DNA of 60,733 bases from Fibrobacterota bacterium. Its GTDB lineage: Bacteria; Fibrobacterota; Chitinivibrionia; Chitinivibrionales; FEN-1185. Location: positions 1 through 60,733 of the forward strand of contig PLWQ01000026.1 of assembly GCA_003165595.1 (NCBI GenBank). The letters are read 5' to 3'. The notes beneath the pieces are model-generated. The model saw nothing but the letters and a program-made list of their open reading frames with translations. It ran no database searches and was not told the origin of the DNA. Position numbers and translations under genes: made by a program. Below are positions 42,312 through 49,993 of the stretch, piece after piece. The number at the start of each line of letters is the position of its first letter. Position 1 is the stretch's first letter.

Positions 42312-43169
42312 TTATCCATCCAGCATTAATTTATTGGGCGATTTCTTTAGCTTTTTTAACTGTTCGCGTTCAACTTCGCTGATGCTTTTGTTTGGAACTG
42401 GTAAATTCTCAGGCATTGTTCCGCCCACTCTTGCGATCGTTCTACGCACTTCTTTGCCAACAATAAAATGAATCTCGTTTGCGGCATCAGCGGTTGCCGC
42501 TTTATCCTTTTTTAATTTATCATCAGTTTGGGATATTCTGAACAAATTTGCTATCAATTCCGTGCTACTCATGAAATCAAGAATTCTATCTTGCTTCTTA
42601 AGGCCTTTCTTTTTGTGAATGTCTTCGACTTTCAGCCCGCCATAAAGTCCCATATAGCCCGCATTTTGGAAAGTCGCATACTCTTCATTACTAATGACTC
42701 CTGCATTGTGGGCGGATTCGGCAAGCATCTGGTTCCACTGCTTGATGTCGCCCCTTATGACAAGGCGTTTGTTGTCTTCGTCGAGTTGATTAAAATAGTC
42801 GGCAACTTCCTGACGTCTGGTTTGAATGGCGAAGTAGGTTTGACCTAAAGCAATGACTTCTTTTCGAGGGTCTCCGTTTTGAACGATCAGATAGCAGGCG
42901 TATCTGGTGAGTTTGAAATCAATAACCTGTTTGGTAGCAGTTTTAGGCATTTTGATCGTTTTGTTGACCTCAACAAAATGATCGGCGACAGAATAGCCAC
43001 TGTTCTTACAAGCGAGCTTCGCCCGTTCCAAAACCTTTGTAAAATTCCGCCATTCAACATATTCAAGAACCGGCGCAAGCTCTCTGGCATACCAGAATTC
43101 GTCGCTATCTTCTGAAACATGCTTTATCGCCTCGAACGATTTGTACTCTTTGGCCTTTAGGGTACTCAC
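42312..43169 (-). CDS. dinD: DNA-damage-inducible protein D (DinD)
   Basis: About 285 residues, close to the 274 of E. coli DinD. The BRO-N-like first half (FEAIKHVSEDSDEFWYAREL; YVEWRNFTKVLERAKLACKN) and the C-terminal part (GLYGGLKVEDIHKKKGLKKQ; DFMSSTELIANLFRISQT) are both complete. E. coli DinD inhibits RecA-mediated strand exchange. I chose the GTG at 43167-43169, which has AAGGTGG upstream; a TTG at 43202 is the alternative. No SOS box was recognised, so damage induction is not shown. Confidence 0.82.
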   Translation of the reverse strand: MSTLKAKEYKSFEAIKHVSEDSDEFWYARELAPVLEYVEWRNFTKVLERAKLACKNSGYSVADHFVEVNKTIKMPKTATKQVIDFKLTRYACYLIVQNGDPRKEVIALGQTYFAIQTRRQEVADYFNQLDEDNKRLVIRGDIKQWNQMLAESAHNAGVISNEEYATFQNAGYMGLYGGLKVEDIHKKKGLKKQDRILDFMSSTELIANLFRISQTDDKLKKDKAATADAANEIHFIVGKEVRRTIARVGGTMPENLPVPNKSISEVEREQLKKLKKSPNKLMLDG

Positions 43170-43271
43170 GACGCCACCTTCTTGTTCAATATACTGGAGC
43201 AATTTCCCTATCTAAAATAAATTTACCCGGTCTTTGTTTTCTATTTCTTAGGGCGCAAACCCACTAATTCA

Positions 43272-43500
43272 TCATTCCGGCCTATTGCATCCCAACGTGT
43301 GCGGTGTTACGACGTGGCCAGCGTTAGGCAATGTTACGGAGCTTTGCGACATGACTCCAAACGCTGGACATGTGCGATGCCGCATTGGCGACATGACGCC
43401 GCCAGCGAGTCTTCGAGCGGGACGGCGACGGAGGCTTCAAAGCGGCAATTTGGGGCGGCGCTTTGGCCGCCCGGCATGCGTGTGTTGTTTGCTGTGTTTT
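43272..43500. repeat. GC-rich dispersed repeat, copy R6 (two units)
   Basis: Holds AACGTGTG (43294-43301), GCCAGCGTTAGGCAATGTTACGG, a first GCGACATGACTCC, then GGCGACATGACGCCG (43387-43401) and a 68-bp block 43421-43488. By hand count this block differs at five positions from 51041-51108 in R8. The hairpin GGCGGC / GCCGCC is kept in both. Two GACATGAC blocks suggest a tandem or nested insertion. No gene is seen from 43170 to 43625. Confidence 0.7.
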
Positions 43501-43512
43501 GGCCCTGCCTTT

Positions 43513-43566
43513 CATGCCTTGCGCGCGCTCTTCGATTTTTGTCTTTGGATTTGATGCCGCACCTCT
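43513..43566. repeat. Repeat tail, copy also present at 45170-45225
   Basis: GCGCGCTCTTCGATTTTTG...TTTGGATTTGATGCCGCACCT follows R6 and recurs with small changes at about 45170-45225 without the rest of the element, marking a partial copy there. Confidence 0.6.
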
Positions 43567-43625
43567 TCCGCCGCAGCACACGATGCGCAAGGTGGTGCCT
43601 TTTATGAGCTAATGATTGCAGAAAG

Positions 43626-43892
43626 CTAAATCTTTAGGACACTCTTCAATATGACAAGGGTGATTATTGTCAGTAAAGAAATCATTACAATCGATTTGCT
43701 CTTTGAAAAGAAACTTAGAATCGTCAAAACTAAGCAGGAAATCGATGTAATCAAAGCACAAATCAATAGAGGAAGCATCTTGTCGCAAGGCAAGTGGTGA
43801 ATGATCGGCTCAAGTATCGTTCGGATCAAAGCCAAAAAAATGATGACTATTGACACACGGGCAACAATAGATTCGTGTCTAAATGTTTTCAT
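43626..43892 (-). CDS. Small membrane protein
   Basis: 88 residues with three predicted membrane helices (about 14-34, 42-62, 66-86) and basic residues near the N-terminus. A perfect AAAGGAGG precedes the ATG at 43890-43892. It is the last gene of a three-gene operon (SRPBCC, TetR, this). Function unknown. Confidence 0.65.
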   Translation of the reverse strand: MKTFRHESIVARVSIVIIFLALIRTILEPIIHHLPCDKMLPLLICALITSISCLVLTILSFFSKSKSIVMISLLTIITLVILKSVLKI

Positions 43893-43922
43893 AAAACCTC
43901 CTTTGAGCATGCCATATGTCTA

Positions 43923-44528
43923 TTATGCTGATATTTCCGCTGCAAACGCAGACGCTATAAGTTTCTTGAGCCCTTGATATCTCTGAATTCCGATCATACC
44001 CCTGTTCATTTCCAATGATAGAATGGCGCGAGGAATTCCGATAAGAATTTGATTGTCCACTGAGTTCAGAATCAGTTTCTTCTTCTTTAGTTTAAGAAAC
44101 ACTGATTCGAAGAATTGGTCATCCGATTTTTGCTCCTCAGATATTGCGTCCTGGCTTGCGCCTCTTAACAGTTCATTCATTATTTCAGAGTTTGCGATTG
44201 CCCCAAGCAAAGGAAACTCCTCAAACATATTGAAAATCGCGAGAATGAATCGCTCCGCCCATGCTTTCTTTGAACCCACTTTTTCACTCGCAACGAGGCT
44301 CAACAATCTAAGCCTAGCACTATTTTGAACATTCTGAATAGCTTCAAATATTAACTGTTCCTTTGTTTGATAGAAGAGATAGAAAGCCCCTTTTGAAATA
44401 TGAGCGGATTTCACAATCTTCTCAATGCTGGTAGTCTTAACGCCGTTCTTTATGACGGTGTCTGCAGCGATATCTATCAATTTCTTCCTTATGTTATCTC
44501 TCTCAAGTTGTGTAAAAGCTCGTGGCAT
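43923..44528 (-). CDS. TetR/AcrR-family regulator
   Basis: 201 residues; helix-turn-helix at about 10-55 (TSIEKIVKSAHISKGAFYLF) and a helical ligand domain. GGAGG precedes the ATG at 44526-44528. It lies 13 bp downstream of the SRPBCC gene, and the promoter of that gene carries strong inverted repeats, so negative autoregulation is likely. Confidence 0.88.
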   Translation of the reverse strand: MPRAFTQLERDNIRKKLIDIAADTVIKNGVKTTSIEKIVKSAHISKGAFYLFYQTKEQLIFEAIQNVQNSARLRLLSLVASEKVGSKKAWAERFILAIFNMFEEFPLLGAIANSEIMNELLRGASQDAISEEQKSDDQFFESVFLKLKKKKLILNSVDNQILIGIPRAILSLEMNRGMIGIQRYQGLKKLIASAFAAEISA

Positions 44529-44541
44529 TAGCTTTTTCCTC

Positions 44542-45015
44542 CTACTGTTTCTCAGCAAGATCTTTGATTCCATGCATCACCGATAAAGACCTCTTCTTTG
44601 TCATTCTTTTTAGAATGAGCGGGTTCAGAATCTTGTTGAAAATGCCTTTCGGGGTATAGAACGCTTCAAACTTTAAGATTGTGGTATCTGTATCAAGAGG
44701 TCGAATCGAAGTTTCAACCGTGAAATCAGAGAAAATCTTGTCCATTCCCCATGTATCTTCTCTCATTAGGGTTGTGACCTTCTCGTTGGGAATGCAATCG
44801 ACAACTTCCTCGATACAGCTGCCTTTTTTTCCTTCAAGTACAACGCATTGATATTTCATCCCCACTGTTCGTTTCTTTTTACCTTCAAATAGATTTACGA
44901 CACCCACATCTGGATGATATTGAGGGATAAGTGAAACATCCTCAATCAGATTCCATACCTTTGCCTGTTCCGCTTCAATTTTCAATTCTACCGACCATTG
45001 AAATTTACCTTTCAT
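44542..45015 (-). CDS. SRPBCC (START-like) family protein
   Basis: 157 residues with the helix-grip fold pattern: WSVELKIEAEQAKVWNLIED at the start, central strands, and ILKFEAFYTPKG before the long C-terminal helix. Such proteins bind hydrophobic ligands. AAGGAG precedes the ATG at 45013-45015. First gene of the operon with its TetR regulator, so its ligand may be the inducer. Confidence 0.78.
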   Translation of the reverse strand: MKGKFQWSVELKIEAEQAKVWNLIEDVSLIPQYHPDVGVVNLFEGKKKRTVGMKYQCVVLEGKKGSCIEEVVDCIPNEKVTTLMREDTWGMDKIFSDFTVETSIRPLDTDTTILKFEAFYTPKGIFNKILNPLILKRMTKKRSLSVMHGIKDLAEKQ

Positions 45016-45042
45016 TGCGCTCTCCTTATTTAAAAGACGGTT

Positions 45043-45087
45043 CTGTGACCATGTGACCAATATACGACAAAACGGTCACATAGTCAA
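45043..45087 (-). promoter_or_regulatory. Promoter with TetR operator for the SRPBCC operon
   Basis: On the minus strand, TTGACT (45082-45087) and TATATT (45059-45064) are exactly 17 bp apart. The inverted repeat ATGTGACC (45074-45081, read on minus) / GGTCACAT (45051-45058) flanks the -10 box, and a third GGTCACAG copy adjoins it (45043-45050). A bound repressor would block RNA polymerase directly. Confidence 0.7.
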
Positions 45088-45169
45088 TTCATTTTTGATA
45101 TAATCAAGGAGGCGCAGGACGCGCCGGATCTAATCTTGGTGCAGCATGGGCTCTAACTCTTATGTTTTA

Positions 45170-45225
45170 TTGGCTCGTGCGCGCTCTTCGATTTTTTGAC
45201 TTTGGATTTTGATGCCGCACCTGCA
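45170..45225. repeat. Partial copy of the repeat tail
   Basis: Matches 43513-43566 (GCGCGCTCTTCGATTTTTTGAC...TTTGGATTTTGATGCCGCACCT). It lies between the SRPBCC promoter and the methyltransferase fragment. Confidence 0.6.
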
Positions 45226-45276
45226 ACAAAATGGCAAAGTTCTTATTGAAGACCTTAAGCCAAATGCCGGTTTCGC

Positions 45277-45471
45277 GGCCATTATGATTGCGTAAATAAC
45301 ATGAAAATGAACATCATCAACAAAATCATTACAAAAGGGATATTTTGGTCTGGGCTTAGAAAAGCAGCTCATTCCAAGAAAGAATTGGAACTATTCATTT
45401 CAAAGCCAGAATTCAAGAAGTACGACATAATAGAAAATCCACTGGGATTTGAGGTATGGTTGTACAAATAA
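45277..45471 (+). pseudogene. 3' fragment of a SAM-dependent methyltransferase
   Basis: About 64 codons that read like the end of a class I methyltransferase (GHYDCVNNMKMNIINKIITK; KELELFISKPEFKKYDIIEN; PLGFEVWLYK). An internal ATG at 45301 opens a 56-residue frame, but no Shine-Dalgarno is visible and the SAM-binding part is absent. It is the only plus-strand coding trace in this stretch. Confidence 0.5.
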
Positions 45472-45497
45472 TTGCGTCACAAGTGTTCATGGCAATG

Positions 45498-45923
45498 CTA
45501 TGCATGCCTTTTCAAATATGGATTGGAACCAAACAAATAGAATAGAGCGAAAAATAATATGTGCACAATGGCGTTAATTGCGACAAACCGGCTGATCCCC
45601 GAAAACAAGGTGAAGACTCCAACTATGGCTGTTAACCCGTGAAAAATGAGAAATGAAACAATGGCCGCTTGAATACTTACGAATTCAGAAAACTGTCTTG
45701 CATAAAAGGACAAAGCTGAAAGACTGAATGCGGTCGAGCCAAGAAGCCGAAATAGGAAAGTTGTCTGGCCTGCGAGTTGTATTCCATAAGTAACTTTCTC
45801 TCCGAAAAATATTAGCCCAACGCCTCCCGGAAATGTAAAGATGGCATTTACAAAAAAGAATGTTGCGAGACGTGATGGCATTTGTTCGTCACAAGCCGAT
45901 GGATGTTTGGAATTGGACATCAT
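45498..45923 (-). CDS. Four-helix membrane protein of unknown function
   Basis: 141 residues with four membrane helices (about 19-42, 52-72, 80-103, 108-132) and short polar ends. AGGAG lies six bases before the ATG. It follows the DUF998 gene by 42 bp and is probably co-transcribed with it. I do not recognise the family. Confidence 0.6.
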   Translation of the reverse strand: MMSNSKHPSACDEQMPSRLATFFFVNAIFTFPGGVGLIFFGEKVTYGIQLAGQTTFLFRLLGSTAFSLSALSFYARQFSEFVSIQAAIVSFLIFHGLTAIVGVFTLFSGISRFVAINAIVHILFFALFYLFGSNPYLKRHA

Positions 45924-45965
45924 CGTACTCTCCTGGATGCGCTTAATGCTTCACCTCTATCGAAT

Positions 45966-46574
45966 TCAAATCATCCATGAGATTGTGCAAATCCAAGAAG
46001 CATAGAACAAAACCATAATGCGATTTGGCCAACCTAAATAAATTGTCGGACCGACACGACCCGCGCTCGGGTCCAGTTTCTGAGAAATCCAACTCGATGC
46101 GAAAAATCCAATTTGTCCAACCCAGGTGAGTGAAGTAGCTAATATTAGGAACGGAATCAATTCATGCCTGACCTTTCCCGAAATCGTCACTGCCACTATA
46201 GTTGAGATTATAGGAAATGTAAGAATCACAATAGCACCGCAAATCGTATGTAGAGTATTTTGGACGCTTTTTGAAATATTTGTTATTGGGTCCGTTATGA
46301 AAGCTCCTGCTCCAAAATTTGCAATCGCAATTATCGCAAGCCAGATCGTAACGATCATATTAAATGTTGATGCGTTGGAAGCAAGGTGAATCATGAGAAA
46401 CATGACGCTTAGGCCCCATGACACAAAAGCGATTCTCATCAACCAACCATGTTTTCCGATTTCATATTCACTTATCATTCTCCATTTCGGATCGAGTTCC
46501 CGCTTGAGAAAGTGCAGCGATACTAGAATGAGAATGAAAACTACCAAGAAAGCTGTTGAAATCAATGAAATCAT
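45966..46574 (-). CDS. DUF998 family membrane protein
   Basis: 202 residues, about six membrane helices, with the family-like segment MISEYEIGKHGWLMRIAFVS after the first helix. Members are uncharacterised membrane proteins. The ATG at 46572-46574 has AAGGAG upstream. Confidence 0.72.
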   Translation of the reverse strand: MISLISTAFLVVFILILVSLHFLKRELDPKWRMISEYEIGKHGWLMRIAFVSWGLSVMFLMIHLASNASTFNMIVTIWLAIIAIANFGAGAFITDPITNISKSVQNTLHTICGAIVILTFPIISTIVAVTISGKVRHELIPFLILATSLTWVGQIGFFASSWISQKLDPSAGRVGPTIYLGWPNRIMVLFYASWICTISWMI

Positions 46575-46615
46575 CAATTCTTCTCCTTAAGTTTTCGGCG
46601 TCCGCCCAAAAGCCA

Positions 46616-46681
46616 TCAAGTGCGCCCCGTGTCGACCTGGTGCCAGAGGTAACGGCCTAACCGGTCGAGCTTCCATACTAG
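46616..46681 (-). pseudogene. Sliver of a serine recombinase (resolvase)
   Basis: A 21-codon frame LVWKLDRLGRYLWHQVDTGR-T ending in TGA matches the conserved DRLGR segment of the resolvase/invertase catalytic domain. It begins exactly at the stop codon of the hydrolase gene. Too short for certainty but the signature is characteristic. Confidence 0.45.
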
Positions 46682-47391
46682 CAGAGCACTTCCTTTAAAA
46701 ACATTTCGGTCAATTCCGCAGATCGCTGGGCCGCTTCGGGATTATAGAGAATTCCTTGCTCCGGTAAATTTGCGCCACGGCTATTGAATGCATGTTTTGC
46801 TTTTCCATATATCTGAATCCGCCAGTCTGCCCCTGCCATTGTAAGTTCATCAGCTACCATGAATATTTTACTCGTTGGCACGATGGGGTCTTCGTAACCT
46901 TGATGAATCAAAATTTTGGTCGTTGTCCTTAGTTGCGGAAGGTTTGGCGGATCGAATGGTCCGTAAAAAGAGACGACACCCTTGACTTCCTCAAGAGCGC
47001 TACGGGCCAAATCCAAGGCACAAAGACCACCGAAGCCCCAACCGATGACGGCCAGTCGATTTGCATCAACCTGTGCGAGGCTTTGAGCCGCTTTAACTGC
47101 AGCGACCAATCGTTGACGCAGCTTTTTTCGGTCGTCCAAAAATGGTTGCATTAAATGAGCATTTGCTTGATACAGATCTCCTCGTATTCCTTTTCCATAA
47201 ATATCAATAGCAAAGCCAACGTAACCTGATTCCGCAACTAGATCTGCCCGGCGCCTTTCCGGCTCACCTTGCCCGCCCCAGGCATGACAAATCAAAACGC
47301 ACGGACGCTTACCGCTAATACACTCATCATATGCGACATACCCTTCTGATAAGCAACCATCACCATCGTAGTCGAATGTCGTTTTTTTCAT
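46678..47391 (-). CDS. Dienelactone-hydrolase-family protein lacking the nucleophile
   Basis: 237 residues with the alpha/beta-hydrolase layout of dienelactone hydrolases: VLICHAWGG oxyanion region, acid D168 in GYEDP and base H200 in KHAF. The nucleophile motif, normally G-x-C-x-G-G, reads GWGFGG, with Gly119 (codon GGC at 47035-47037) in place of Cys. It is therefore probably inactive as a classic hydrolase, unless C124 nearby substitutes. GAGGAG precedes the ATG. Confidence 0.82.
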   Translation of the reverse strand: MKKTTFDYDGDGCLSEGYVAYDECISGKRPCVLICHAWGGQGEPERRRADLVAESGYVGFAIDIYGKGIRGDLYQANAHLMQPFLDDRKKLRQRLVAAVKAAQSLAQVDANRLAVIGWGFGGLCALDLARSALEEVKGVVSFYGPFDPPNLPQLRTTTKILIHQGYEDPIVPTSKIFMVADELTMAGADWRIQIYGKAKHAFNSRGANLPEQGILYNPEAAQRSAELTEMFLKEVLC

Positions 47392-47530
47392 GGACTCTCC
47401 TCTAAGGTATTGTTAATTGACAGCGCGTGTGCTCTTTCGCCGCATTTATGCGGTACCATATTTCAATTCCTGCCGCCGCCGATTTTTATTCCTGTTTTTC
47501 ATGGCGCATATTTTATTCAGCGAGGATGCG

Positions 47531-47932
47531 CTATTTCAATATTATCGTCAGAATCGTTTGCTGGGTTACTTTAATCTTACAATCGTCATACTTGGGTGTT
47601 GACCATTTGGGTCTAAAATTGTTGCTAAGTCCGTATGGTTCCTTAGGGATATTGAACAAACCCTTGTCCAATATTCCATTATCATTTAAGTCTTGGTAAC
47701 CTGCAACCGCATACGTGCCTTCCGGAATGTCAAAAGACAATTCTACCGTTGTACTGCATGGTTTCACTGTTTTTGAAGCAAACGCTTTTTTAAAGAACGT
47801 TTCTTTGCTGTTGTAAATGTCAACAACTATACTGCCTTTTCCAACCTGAATATTCTTTACGATAACGTTCAGGCCTGCCGATGATGAAAAAAGTGCCCCT
47901 AGAAAAAGTATGGGAAAAATGATATGTTTCAT
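47531..47932 (-). CDS. Secreted DUF2141 protein
   Basis: 133 residues: signal peptide (about 1-19) and a complete DUF2141 domain (GTYAVAGYQDLNDNGILDKG; NIPKEPYGLSNNFRP). It starts 3 bp after the upstream membrane-protein gene. Between its gene and the hydrolase (47392-47530) is a short stretch with another GCCGCCGCCGATTTTTATTC tail like those after the repeats. Confidence 0.85.
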   Translation of the reverse strand: MKHIIFPILFLGALFSSSAGLNVIVKNIQVGKGSIVVDIYNSKETFFKKAFASKTVKPCSTTVELSFDIPEGTYAVAGYQDLNDNGILDKGLFNIPKEPYGLSNNFRPKWSTPKYDDCKIKVTQQTILTIILK

Positions 47933-47935
47933 GGT

Positions 47936-48388
47936 TCATTTGGATAAAGATTGAACGGTGATAAACAGCATCATGAATCCATATCCGGTTATTAATGCTG
48001 TTCTAATCCAGTGCGTTTTCAATATTTTACTTAGATACGGGCTTGCCCCGCCTCGGTCATCGGTGGAGAGCTTCGCTTGCCACTGGCCCCAAAAAACAGC
48101 AGTCAGCAAATGAGAGAGAAATTGCAATAGAAACGCGACCCATATTTGCCAAACAGGCATATTCACTGGGTGATACCAGAATAGAACTATTGAGCCAACC
48201 AGTGCAAGGCCGACTGGAACAAATACCCAATAAGAACGCTTGTGCCAATGAACACCTTGCACAACTTTGAAGGTCTTTGGATCGAGATACCTCCAAGTCC
48301 TGAAAATGTCTACTTCGTGTGCCCAAATCGTCCCAACATTATAGAATGCAAGAGCTAAATTTAAGAGGAGAAAGGTTTCCTTTGTCAT
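47936..48388 (-). CDS. Four-helix membrane protein of unknown function
   Basis: 150 residues with four predicted membrane helices and a histidine-rich loop (VQGVHWHKRSYWVFVP). AAAGGAC lies before the ATG. Paired tightly with the DUF2141 gene. No family recognised. Confidence 0.6.
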   Translation of the reverse strand: MTKETFLLLNLALAFYNVGTIWAHEVDIFRTWRYLDPKTFKVVQGVHWHKRSYWVFVPVGLALVGSIVLFWYHPVNMPVWQIWVAFLLQFLSHLLTAVFWGQWQAKLSTDDRGGASPYLSKILKTHWIRTALITGYGFMMLFITVQSLSK

Positions 48389-48506
48389 ATGAAAGTCCTT
48401 TCAATTTTGTCCCTTTTATTTGCTGTTGACCTCAAATATGTATTCAACTGCCTTTCTTTTTGCTGCTACGACGGCAGCGCTTCTTGTGCGCAATTTTGAT
48501 CTTTTT

Positions 48507-48690
48507 TGTCTTCGGCGGCGGCTAACAATTTCATTCGTTCAAATTTATTGACGCTAACGTGTGACAAATGCAAGACGTGGCCTGATTGCCGACATGACGC
48601 CGACACGAAGTTGACGGCGACGGAGGCATCAAACGGGACATTTGGGGCGGCTTTGCGCCTTGCATGCCTGTGTTGTTTGCTGTATGTAAA
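48507..48690. repeat. GC-rich dispersed repeat, copy R7
   Basis: Begins with TTCGGCGGCGGCTA and TTTCATTCGTTC, then AACGTGTG (48556-48563), GCCGACATGACGCCG (48588-48602), GACGGCGACGGAGGCATCAAA (48613-48633, one block), TTTGGGGCGGC and GCATGCCTGTGTTGT (48662-48676). It fills most of the 414-bp gap 48389-48802, which otherwise holds no gene. Confidence 0.7.
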
Positions 48691-48802
48691 GCATCTACCA
48701 GGTTATTATTCTTCTTCGGCGGCGGTCTTCTGCTTTTCTTTTATGGTCTTTCAGCCCCCGTTTATCTTCTTTCTTGGCGGCGGCAATTATGCAAGTTCAT
48801 TA

Positions 48803-49516
48803 CTAGATACCTAAAGCATCCCTCAACAGCTTTCTTTCAGAAATTGAAAGCGGTTGCAAAAAATATCTTTGTTCTGTAGCAGAAACAGCTGTGAATATAT
48901 TGGGTTTAATGGACAAATATGTGGTTGTGCAAAGCTTTCCGATCTGAGTGTAGTAATCCCGAAGCCGACCTGTTGAAGCATTGCTCAGTTTTGAATACCC
49001 CAATATCGATAAATCAGAAACAAAATCTTCGCCAAGCGTATGTGTCCATTTGCTCAAGCTGTGATAAAGTGATTCTGCGCAATCGCATATTTTCAACAAT
49101 CTATTTGCCTTACGTGTTTCTTTGCTAATATTTGGGAAATCAGCTAGAAGAGAAGAAAAACGTCTGAAATTCAGTTCCCCAGTAGAATTGAACCTTGAAA
49201 GGTGAGTGGGGTTGGACATCAGGAAAGCTCCATAGAAAATATTTTCCAGAACTACGCGCAAATGGAGGCAGCAAGTTTTTTCCCAACCAAAGATGCTAGA
49301 CGCGGTTGCAATTACAATATTTTTAACGGCTTCGTCAAGTAAGGGTATTTCGCAAGCGTGTCCATTCTCTCGCCATTTTTCTAAAACCATAAACGGAGTG
49401 GTTAGGCTTATAATTGCTTTTTTCCCACCAAATGCCTTTTCGGTGAAATGTCTTCCAACCATTGTGAACATTGTTCGCAATTGCCTTGGATATGCAGTTG
49501 CAAGATGTTCCTTCAT
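48803..49516 (-). CDS. Unknown protein with HEPN-like features (third gene of ParA operon)
   Basis: 237 residues, mostly helical, without signal or membrane segments. The segment LYHSLSKWTH near residue 160 resembles the YxxLSxxxH pattern of HEPN-like/Abi-like helical domains. No family could be assigned with confidence. The ATG at 49514-49516 has GGGAG upstream and overlaps the previous stop (ATGA), so translation is coupled. Confidence 0.6.
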   Translation of the reverse strand: MKEHLATAYPRQLRTMFTMVGRHFTEKAFGGKKAIISLTTPFMVLEKWRENGHACEIPLLDEAVKNIVIATASSIFGWEKTCCLHLRVVLENIFYGAFLMSNPTHLSRFNSTGELNFRRFSSLLADFPNISKETRKANRLLKICDCAESLYHSLSKWTHTLGEDFVSDLSILGYSKLSNASTGRLRDYYTQIGKLCTTTYLSIKPNIFTAVSATEQRYFLQPLSISERKLLRDALGI

Positions 49517-49992
49517 TTTTTGGCTCCCAAAATTATAGAGAACCACTTATCTAAACTGGAATCTTTGCCCGAATCACGGCCAATCACCTGTGAATGTGCA
49601 AGTTCATTTCGGAGCCGGATGATCTTGTCTCTTGGTGCGTTCATTAAGGCTTCCAAGAGTTTCCCTTGAAGTTCATATTTTGAACGTTTTTCAGGTCTTG
49701 AGACAGATTTCCCAATAATAGATTCTATAGAAGTGGCCAATTCAATATTTGAAGGTGCATTTTCGACCAAGTGTCTCACCAGTTGCATAATGGCAATATC
49801 ATAATCAATTGGCTTTATATCAGGAAGCCCCTTGGCCCCATATTCGGAAGCAATATCACGATTGATTTCTAAAAGATTTTCTTCACTGGTTAGTTTGTCG
49901 AACAGTTTAGGCCCGAATAACGAACGAAAACTGTTTTTGTCTGAGTCAGAAAGTGTCAAATAGAACAGAAAGAGCCTAGATTGCAATTTCAT
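49513..49992 (-). CDS. Unknown protein with C-terminal HEPN-type RNELAH motif
   Basis: 159 residues. The C-terminal helix region has RLRNELAHS, with R128 and H133 in the R-x4-H spacing of HEPN ribonuclease domains. The N-terminal part (LTLSDSDKNSFRSLFGPKLF) is unassigned. It sits 1 bp after the ParA gene and overlaps the following gene by 4 bp, so the three act as a unit. Whether it is a toxin, nuclease or adaptor is not shown. Confidence 0.62.
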   Translation of the reverse strand: MKLQSRLFLFYLTLSDSDKNSFRSLFGPKLFDKLTSEENLLEINRDIASEYGAKGLPDIKPIDYDIAIMQLVRHLVENAPSNIELATSIESIIGKSVSRPEKRSKYELQGKLLEALMNAPRDKIIRLRNELAHSQVIGRDSGKDSSLDKWFSIILGAKK

Positions 49993-49993
49993 A

